Below are positions 1 to 4,216 of a DNA stretch of 7,168 nucleotides, one piece after another; positions within the stretch are counted from its first letter, which is position 1; the number at the start of each line of letters is the position of its first letter. The stretch covers positions 21,433 to 28,600 of the forward strand of contig NVSM01000009.1 in assembly GCA_002401225.1 (NCBI GenBank), given 5' to 3'. The translations under genes and the position numbers were made by a program. Under the pieces are notes generated by a model. The model did not search any database, was not told where the DNA came from, and worked only from the letters and a program-made list of their open reading frames with translations. This DNA is from a bacterium (GTDB lineage: Bacteria; Planctomycetota; Phycisphaerae; Phycisphaerales; UBA1924).

Positions 1-1
1 T

Positions 2-403
2 CAAATCGCGGGGACGCATTGTCCGGAGTTTGGGTTCGAAAACGATGAAGCCAAAATGGAAATGATCTCGAAGATGTTGCAAGAAGCATCGCCAGACATT
101 GTCTATGTCGCGCTTGGGTCACCAAAGCAGGAGGTGCTTATTCGCACGATGCGCGATGTGCTTCCCAATGCGATCTGGGTCGGGATCGGGATCAGTTTGA
201 GCTTTGCGACCGGCGATGTTCAGCGGGCGCCGGTGTGGATTCAGAAACTCGGGATCGAGTGGCTCCATCGGCTTGTTCAAGAGCCAAAGCGGCTATTTCG
301 TAGATATATTGTCGATGGAATCCCGTTCGCGGCTGTCTTGTTTTCGACGGCTTTCTTTGCGAGAGTCTCTCGCAATGGTAGCAGGATCGATAGTGGAACC
401 TGA
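2..403 (+). CDS. WecG/TagA/CpsF family glycosyltransferase (5' partial)
   Basis: The reading frame is open from base 2 to the TGA at 401-403, giving 133 residues, about the C-terminal half of a family that is usually near 240-280 residues; the start lies left of the window. Family signatures appear in the expected order: GTHCPEFGFE at the left edge, PDIVYVALGSPKQE, GIGISLSFATGDVQRAP, then GIEWLHRL and EPKRLFRRY near the C terminus. In known members (GT26) these enzymes transfer N-acetylmannosamine or a related sugar from a UDP donor to undecaprenyl-diphosphate-linked GlcNAc at the inner face of the cytoplasmic membrane, an early step of enterobacterial common antigen, teichoic acid linkage or exopolysaccharide assembly. 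The next gene is a nucleotide-sugar dehydrogenase, which supports a role in envelope polysaccharide synthesis. The exact sugar cannot be told from this fragment, so no symbol is given. Confidence 0.9.
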   Translation, partial: QIAGTHCPEFGFENDEAKMEMISKMLQEASPDIVYVALGSPKQEVLIRTMRDVLPNAIWVGIGISLSFATGDVQRAPVWIQKLGIEWLHRLVQEPKRLFRRYIVDGIPFAAVLFSTAFFARVSRNGSRIDSGT

Positions 404-579
404 GCAGGTATCGAATCTGACGGCTGGGGGGGCAGTTTCATTCGTTGCTCACACAGAACGCTGCCAAGCACTGGCGAGGAACAAGAATACGACCGATCTA
501 TTGGGCAGTATCAATGCCAATCGCTCTGATGTCGAATAGGATATCGGACGCGAACGAGTTATTCCTTATGGAACCCAAA

Positions 580-1938
580 ATGACACACACTATGACTGAT
601 CACGCACAAGAACTCAAGAACAAAATCCAAGCGAAAACGGCAACCGTAGGGATTGTCGGGCTCGGGTATGTCGGACTTCCGCTTGCTGATGCATTGCATG
701 CCGGTGGGTTGAGGGTACTTGGCTTTGATGTTGATCAAACTAAAATTGATAACCTTGAAAAAGGTGTGAACTATCTTAAGCATCTTGGTTCTGATATGAC
801 CGAGCGGCTCAGTGCATCGGACAAGTTTGATGCAACGATCGACTTTGATCGGCTCGGCGAACCAGATGTGATTTTGGTCTGTGTGCCAACTCCTGTCGGG
901 ACGCATCTCGAGCCAGATCTGAGCTATGTGATTGATACCGCAAAGGCCATCGGTGCCAAGCTTCGTCCAGGACAGTTGGTTGTACTCGAATCAACGACTT
1001 ACCCAGGGACAACCACCGGCGACTTTGTGCCTGCGATGCTCAAAGCGGCGAGCGAAAACAATCGTGGTGAGTATGTGCTTGGTGAGAACCTGTTTGTTGC
1101 TTTCTCGCCAGAGCGAGAAGATCCGGGCCGGAAATCACACACGACGACCACGATCCCCAAACTCGTCGGCGGGACTGATCCGGTCTCGACTGAGTTGGCG
1201 TGCGATTTGTATGCACATGGCGTGAGCGAAGTCGTGCCTGTATCTTCTGCCGAGATCGCAGAAGCAGCGAAGATCTTGGAGAATGTATTCCGTGCGGTCA
1301 ATATCGCATTGGTGAACGAACTCAAAACGGTATTCGATGCAATGGATATTGATGTTTGGGAAGTGATTCGCGCGGCTTCTACAAAGCCGTTCGGGTTTAT
1401 GCCGTTCTATCCAGGCCCTGGGCTCGGCGGACACTGCATCCCGATCGATCCGTTCTATCTGACATGGAAAGCACGCGAGCATGGTTGCGTGACACGATTT
1501 ATCGAACTCGCTGGCGAGATCAACCGCGGGATGCCTGAGTATGTGGTTGAGAAAGCTGCTGAGGCGCTCAATGACGATTGCAAATCGGTCAAGGGTTCGA
1601 AGGTGCTTGTTGTTGGTTTGGCCTATAAGCCCAATGTCGATGACACCCGCGAGACTCCGGCTGCCGAGATTATCGAGTTGCTTGCTGAGCGTGGAGCAGA
1701 GATTACCTATCACGATCCGCATGTCGAAAAGTTTCCTAAAATGCGAAACTACTCGTTTGATATGCACTCGGTGGCGTTGGATCAGCAGACGCTTGAAGCT
1801 GCCGATTGTGTGATCATCGTGACTGATCATACGCGAATCGATTGGGCGATGATCGGTAAGCATGCCAAGCTTGTGGTCGATACCCGCAATGCAATGCATG
1901 GCATCGAGGGTGTGAACGCCCGCATCGTCAAAGCATAA
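580..1938 (+). CDS. wbpA: UDP-N-acetylglucosamine 6-dehydrogenase (WbpA-like nucleotide-sugar dehydrogenase)
   Basis: Predicted 452-residue cytoplasmic enzyme that oxidises the C6 hydroxyl of a UDP-sugar to a carboxylate with two NAD+, most likely UDP-GlcNAc to UDP-GlcNAcA for surface polysaccharide. The N-terminal Rossmann motif GLGYVG is at residues 27-32, followed by CVPTP (101-105), ESTTYPGTT (138-146), SPEREDPG (176-183) and an ENVFRAVNIALVNE helix near 234-247. The catalytic cysteine is C286 in GGHCIPIDP. The C-terminal UDP-binding domain carries GLAYKPNVDDTRETPA. Recalled similarity to Pseudomonas WbpA (436 residues) is strong along the whole length, including ATKPFGF, FYPGPGLGGHCIPIDPFYL and TWKARE, and favours the GlcNAc enzyme over UDP-glucose or GDP-mannose dehydrogenases. 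The frame is open back to a TTG at 445, but that extension has no family similarity. ATG 568, 580 and 592 are all possible; 580 has a weak GGA upstream and a WbpA-like leader length. Confidence 0.88.
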   Translation: MTHTMTDHAQELKNKIQAKTATVGIVGLGYVGLPLADALHAGGLRVLGFDVDQTKIDNLEKGVNYLKHLGSDMTERLSASDKFDATIDFDRLGEPDVILVCVPTPVGTHLEPDLSYVIDTAKAIGAKLRPGQLVVLESTTYPGTTTGDFVPAMLKAASENNRGEYVLGENLFVAFSPEREDPGRKSHTTTTIPKLVGGTDPVSTELACDLYAHGVSEVVPVSSAEIAEAAKILENVFRAVNIALVNELKTVFDAMDIDVWEVIRAASTKPFGFMPFYPGPGLGGHCIPIDPFYLTWKAREHGCVTRFIELAGEINRGMPEYVVEKAAEALNDDCKSVKGSKVLVVGLAYKPNVDDTRETPAAEIIELLAERGAEITYHDPHVEKFPKMRNYSFDMHSVALDQQTLEAADCVIIVTDHTRIDWAMIGKHAKLVVDTRNAMHGIEGVNARIVKA

Positions 1939-1969
1939 ACAACAGCTACAACTAGAGCGTGTTTTCGCG

Positions 1970-1992
1970 TATACTACCAGTGTTAAACTGGT
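1970..1992 (+). promoter_or_regulatory. Candidate -10 element with adjoining 6-5-6 palindrome upstream of the threonine aldolase gene
   Basis: In the 75-base gap after the dehydrogenase gene there is a TATACT hexamer (1970-1975), five of six matches to the sigma-70 -10 consensus, but no good -35 at 16-18 bases upstream. It abuts a perfect inverted repeat, ACCAGT (1976-1981), spacer GTTAA, ACTGGT (1987-1992). If TATACT is a -10, transcription would begin inside the palindrome, the usual position for a repressor operator. The palindrome is directly visible; promoter and operator roles are inference. Confidence 0.3.
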
Positions 1993-2001
1993 GTTTGCGA
2001 C

Positions 2002-2007
2002 AAGGAG
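2002..2007 (+). promoter_or_regulatory. Shine-Dalgarno site fixing the TTG start of the threonine aldolase gene
   Basis: AAGGAG lies six bases before TTG 2014. An ATG at 2009 is in another frame, and no in-frame ATG occurs before the conserved DLRSDTVTRPT segment, so this site is the main reason for accepting the TTG start. Confidence 0.75.
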
Positions 2008-2013
2008 CATGCT

Positions 2014-3066
2014 TTGAATCAGCCTATCGATTTACGATCGGATACCGTCACCCGCCCGACGCCTGCAATGCGTAAAGCAATGGCGAATACCGAGGTTGGC
2101 GATGATGTCATGCGCACAGACCCGACGGTGATCGCGCTCGAAGAGCGAACAGCGGGGTTGTTTGGAAAACAGGCAGCGTTGTTTGTGCCATCAGGAACGA
2201 TGGCAAACTTGTTGGCGATTTTGGCGCAGACATCGGCGGGCGATGAAATATTGACGCATAGCGAGAGCCATATTTTCTATTATGAAGGCGGCGGCTACGC
2301 AGCGGTCGCGGGGTGCAGCATCAAGTTTGTTGATGATGCAGATTCGCCTAAGCCTGGCATCATGACCGCGGCTTCGTTGGGCAAGGCCATCCGTCCCAGT
2401 GATGTTCATTTTCCTACGCCCAAGTTGTTTACGATCGAGAACACACACAACCGTGGGGGCGGGGTCGTGTGGCCTATGGATGTGCTTAAGGAGACCTGCA
2501 CATTTGCCAAGGAGGCCGGGTTGTGTGTGCATACGGATGGCGCACGGATTTGGAATGCAGCGTGTGCGCTCGGGGTCGATCTTCAATCGCTCGCGGCTCA
2601 CACCGACACCATCTCGGCGTGCTTGAGCAAAGGGCTCGGGTGCCCGGTCGGGTCATTGCTCATCGGCGATCAAGAAACCATTGATATTGCTCGCCATAAG
2701 CGCAAGATGCTCGGTGGTGGAATGAGGCAAGCGGGGGTACTCGCAGCAGCGGGGCTGTACGCACTCGATCACCATCTCGATCGGCTCGGGGAGGATCATG
2801 CGCGTGCAACGAAGACAGCGTCGGCTCTTGCAGAGATGCCCATGTTCGACTTTGATCCAGCAAAGGTTGAGACCAATCTTGTCTATGCTAAGCTTTCAGA
2901 GCAGGCAGTTGAAGCCGTCGGCGATGCGTTTGTGTGGCAGGATAAGCTTGAGGCTGCAGGCATTTTGTGCTATGCGGAGAGCGTTGACACGATCCGATTT
3001 GTGACGCATTTAGACCTCGATGACGCGATGATCGAAGAGGCAATCGGACGGATCGGGTCGCTTTGA
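2014..3066 (+). CDS. ltaE: Low-specificity L-threonine aldolase (PLP-dependent)
   Basis: Predicted 350-residue cytoplasmic enzyme of the beta-eliminating lyase / threonine aldolase family (fold-type I PLP enzymes), which cleaves L-threonine or L-allo-threonine to glycine and acetaldehyde. The hallmark N terminus DLRSDTVTRPT is at residues 6-16. PSGTMAN (59-65) forms the cofactor phosphate loop, H86 in ESHIFYYE is the histidine expected to stack on the PLP ring, D175 and R178 in HTDGARIWN contact the cofactor pyridine and the substrate carboxylate, and K206 in SKGLGCPVGS is the Schiff-base lysine. Length is close to E. coli LtaE (about 333). Translation starts at TTG behind a good AAGGAG. It is 75 bases after the dehydrogenase gene and 48 bases before moaD, so it could be cotranscribed with either; no functional link to them is evident. 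Stereospecificity cannot be predicted here. Confidence 0.92.
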   Translation: MNQPIDLRSDTVTRPTPAMRKAMANTEVGDDVMRTDPTVIALEERTAGLFGKQAALFVPSGTMANLLAILAQTSAGDEILTHSESHIFYYEGGGYAAVAGCSIKFVDDADSPKPGIMTAASLGKAIRPSDVHFPTPKLFTIENTHNRGGGVVWPMDVLKETCTFAKEAGLCVHTDGARIWNAACALGVDLQSLAAHTDTISACLSKGLGCPVGSLLIGDQETIDIARHKRKMLGGGMRQAGVLAAAGLYALDHHLDRLGEDHARATKTASALAEMPMFDFDPAKVETNLVYAKLSEQAVEAVGDAFVWQDKLEAAGILCYAESVDTIRFVTHLDLDDAMIEEAIGRIGSL

Positions 3067-3087
3067 TCCGGTTTGGGTGGTTTTTCT

Positions 3088-3108
3088 TGATGATTGTGCG
3101 AATCATTA
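3088..3108 (+). repeat. Inverted repeat / potential hairpin just upstream of moaD
   Basis: ATGATT (3090-3095) and AATCAT (3101-3106) are perfect inverted copies around the spacer GTGCG. With a G.U pair and one more T-A pair the stem would reach eight base pairs (3088-3095 with 3101-3108). It ends six bases before the moaD ATG, where a ribosome-binding site would normally sit, and no Shine-Dalgarno is apparent. It could be a protein-binding site or an RNA element modulating moaD translation; there is no downstream T-run to make it a classic terminator. Confidence 0.45.
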
Positions 3109-3114
3109 TGCACG

Positions 3115-3363
3115 ATGCTGCAATACACCATACTCCTGTTCGGCCCTGCCAGCGCCTTGATCGGTGCGGATCGGGTTGTTGTTCAATGTTCTCGTTCATA
3201 CACCTGCGATGAGCTTAAGGCACAGATTGTCAAAGCGAACCCATCGCTCGAAACCCACCTGCAGGTCGGTCGGCTCGCGGTGAATCAGGGCTTTGTTGCT
3301 GGCGATGCTTCGATTGAGCCCGATGCAGAGATCGCATTGATCACAATGGTATCGGGAGGCTGA
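3115..3363 (+). CDS. moaD: Molybdopterin synthase small (sulfur carrier) subunit MoaD
   Basis: Predicted 82-residue ubiquitin-like sulfur carrier. Its C-terminal glycine is adenylated and thiocarboxylated, and the sulfur is donated to cyclic pyranopterin monophosphate inside MoaE to form molybdopterin. The sequence shows the family pattern: an N-terminal strand (YTILLFGPASALIG), LAVNQGFV in the middle, DAEIALITMVSGG at the end, and the obligatory terminal Gly-Gly. Length matches MoaD (about 81). ThiS is an alternative carrier with a Gly-Gly tail, but the directly following moaE settles the assignment. The frame is open back to TTG 3094, which lies within a hairpin and adds residues unlike the family, so ATG 3115 is preferred although it lacks an obvious Shine-Dalgarno. 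The stop codon is three bases ahead of the chosen moaE start, indicating translational coupling. Confidence 0.9.
   Translation: MLQYTILLFGPASALIGADRVVVQCSRSYTCDELKAQIVKANPSLETHLQVGRLAVNQGFVAGDASIEPDAEIALITMVSGG
3354..3359 (+). promoter_or_regulatory. Shine-Dalgarno site for moaE, embedded in the moaD Gly-Gly codons
   Basis: GGGAGG overlaps the last moaD codons. It is six bases from ATG 3366 and only three from the overlapping ATG 3363, so it favours the second of the two adjacent ATG codons as the moaE start. Confidence 0.65.
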
Positions 3364-3365
3364 TG

Positions 3366-3743
3366 ATGAGTGTGCAAGTTCGATTGACCGATGGGCCGTT
3401 GAGTGAGATGGTTGATATGCCAACGACACATGGTTCGGGTGCCCGGATTGTGTTCGATGGAATCGTCCGCCCAATGGAAGATGGTGCCACGATCGAAGGT
3501 CTCGATTACGAGGCGTATCGCCCGATGGCTGAGCAACAACTCGCGATCATTGGCAACGATTTGGTCGAAAAGCATGGGCTGCTGATGATGGATATCGAGC
3601 ATTCGTATGGATTTGTTCCTAACTTCGCGTGTTCATTTCGGCTGGTGATTGATTCCAAGCACCGCAAAGAAGGCTTGAAGGCGATGGATGAGTTTATCGA
3701 TCGGCTCAAGGTCGATGTTCCCATCTGGAAGCGGGCGCAGTAG
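3366..3743 (+). CDS. moaE: Molybdopterin synthase catalytic (large) subunit MoaE
   Basis: Predicted 125-residue catalytic subunit of molybdopterin synthase, a cytoplasmic MoaD2-MoaE2 heterotetramer that converts cyclic pyranopterin monophosphate to molybdopterin. Conserved segments are GARIVFDGIVR (R35), LDYEAYRPMAE (47-56), SKHRKEG (H99, R100) and the C-terminal LKVDVPIWKR (K115, K122). These five residues correspond with a constant offset of four to E. coli Arg39, His103, Arg104, Lys119 and Lys126, as recalled from that enzyme. The protein stops right after the PIWKR block, so the C-terminal tail of E. coli MoaE (about 150 residues) is absent. One oddity is EHSYGF near residues 78-83, where the family usually has a His-Arg-x-Gly motif. 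ATG 3363 overlaps the moaD stop and is an alternative start adding one methionine. The product is needed for the cofactor of NapA encoded just downstream. Confidence 0.93.
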   Translation: MSVQVRLTDGPLSEMVDMPTTHGSGARIVFDGIVRPMEDGATIEGLDYEAYRPMAEQQLAIIGNDLVEKHGLLMMDIEHSYGFVPNFACSFRLVIDSKHRKEGLKAMDEFIDRLKVDVPIWKRAQ

Positions 3744-3769
3744 TTAACGCCATATCGCGTGTTTTTTCT

Positions 3770-3789
3770 CAAGAGAGACTTCTTGTCTC
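3770..3789 (+). repeat. Two overlapping, mutually exclusive small hairpins after moaE
   Basis: CAAGA (3770-3774) pairs with TCTTG (3781-3785), while GAGAC (3775-3779) pairs with GTCTC (3785-3789); both cannot form at once. A T-run (3762-3767) lies upstream rather than downstream, so this is not a standard intrinsic terminator on either strand. It lies 27 bases after the moaE stop and could end or pause the moaDE transcript, but that is speculative. Confidence 0.3.
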
Positions 3790-3835
3790 GCAGAATAAAA
3801 GACCAAAACATCCGAATAAGACCTCTTGTTTCCTG

Positions 3836-3862
3836 TTGGACGGAATGAATGCGGACTAGAAT
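3836..3862 (+). promoter_or_regulatory. Candidate promoter for the nap operon
   Basis: TTGGAC (3836-3841) and TAGAAT (3857-3862, five of six to TATAAT) are separated by 15 bases, shorter than the ideal 17. Transcription would start near 3869, about 30 bases before napD. The 157-base gap after moaE and the strong napD ribosome site fit a separate nap transcript. I did not find a convincing FNR (TTGAT-N4-ATCAA) or NarL/NarP site. Confidence 0.3.
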
Positions 3863-3887
3863 GTCCTGTTTGATTTCCGCTTTGAAC

Positions 3888-3893
3888 AAGGAG
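3888..3893 (+). promoter_or_regulatory. Shine-Dalgarno site of napD
   Basis: AAGGAG lies seven bases before ATG 3901, a clear match that supports the short napD reading frame as a real gene. Confidence 0.75.
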
Positions 3894-3900
3894 ATTCATC

Positions 3901-4152
3901 ATGGCTATTGTCGGTGCCTTTGCTCGTGTTGATACAGAATACACCAGTGCATGTCGAGAAGAGCTCGATCAGCTCGGTGGCGTGAGTACCTTTGATCTCG
4001 ATGACCCGGACAAGGTCGGGATTCTGATCGAAGCGGACACGCTCGATGACGCGCATTCAACAATTACAAAAACGATACGGTCGACCACCGGTGTGATGGG
4101 GGTCTGGCCGGTGTATGTCAATACTGAAGACGAACAAGAACAACTGGACTAG
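3901..4152 (+). CDS. napD: NapD-like chaperone for periplasmic nitrate reductase maturation
   Basis: Predicted 83-residue cytoplasmic protein with the ferredoxin-like NapD pattern: a first strand MAIVGAFARVD, a helix around ACREELDQLGGV, a strand VGILIEADT, a helix DDAHSTITKTIRST and a final strand GVMGVWPVYV, ending in an acidic tail. Length and layout match E. coli NapD (87 residues), including the closing GV-x-x-V-x-x-VY segment and an acidic glutamine/glutamate-rich tail. NapD binds the twin-arginine signal peptide of NapA, delaying export until the bis-MGD cofactor is inserted. Sequence conservation in the family is low, so the call rests on size, fold pattern and the immediately downstream napA, which begins with an RR signal. 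Spacing to napA is 64 bases and holds an inverted repeat. Confidence 0.83.
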   Translation: MAIVGAFARVDTEYTSACREELDQLGGVSTFDLDDPDKVGILIEADTLDDAHSTITKTIRSTTGVMGVWPVYVNTEDEQEQLD

Positions 4153-4166
4153 TTCCGCAGGCATGA

Positions 4167-4189
4167 CGCCGACGCATTATGCACCGGCG
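4167..4189 (+). repeat. Interrupted palindrome in the napD-napA gap
   Basis: The 23 bases read as nested inverted repeats centred on T4178: CGCCG (4167-4171) with CGGCG (4185-4189), a mismatched AC/AC pair, then GCAT (4174-4177) with ATGC (4179-4182). As RNA it would form a GC-rich outer stem with a small internal loop and a three-base-pair inner stem. It is 17 bases before the napA ribosome site and leaves that site free. A hairpin tuning the NapD:NapA ratio or mRNA decay is possible. Confidence 0.45.
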
Positions 4190-4205
4190 CAGCACCCAAA
4201 TGAAA

Positions 4206-4210
4206 GGGAG
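4206..4210 (+). promoter_or_regulatory. Shine-Dalgarno site fixing the napA start
   Basis: GGGAG lies six bases before ATG 4217. This start places the SRRDFIK twin-arginine motif at residues 4-10, as expected for a Tat signal, and rules out in-frame upstream ATGs at 4115 and 4163. Confidence 0.75.
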
Positions 4211-4216
4211 CAAGAA

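Noticed and set aside
204..539. Open frame overlapping the end of the glycosyltransferase gene
   Set aside because: It overlaps a clearly conserved coding region in another frame and its product shows no recognisable motif.
445..579. N-terminal extension of the dehydrogenase from an in-frame TTG at 445
   Set aside because: The extra residues have no similarity to the family, start at a TTG without a convincing ribosome site, and precede a leader that already matches WbpA length from ATG 580 or 592.
1135..2010. Long antisense open frame opposite the dehydrogenase gene
   Set aside because: It is a mirror of a strongly conserved gene, with Cys/His/Arg-rich low-sense composition and no domain.
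3094..3114. TTG 3094 as the moaD start
   Set aside because: It lies in the hairpin stem, lacks a ribosome site, and adds seven residues not seen in MoaD proteins, which begin just before the first strand.
3067..3114. Molybdenum-cofactor riboswitch upstream of moaD
   Set aside because: The 48-base gap is too short for the known Moco RNA motif and contains only one small hairpin.
3761..3800. Intrinsic terminator after moaE
   Set aside because: The T-run is upstream of the hairpins and the stems are short; neither strand shows the stem-then-T order.
4115..4216. N-terminal extension of NapA starting within napD
   Set aside because: It would bury the twin-arginine signal 37 residues in. ATG 4217 has a good GGGAG and puts SRRDFIK at the proper position.
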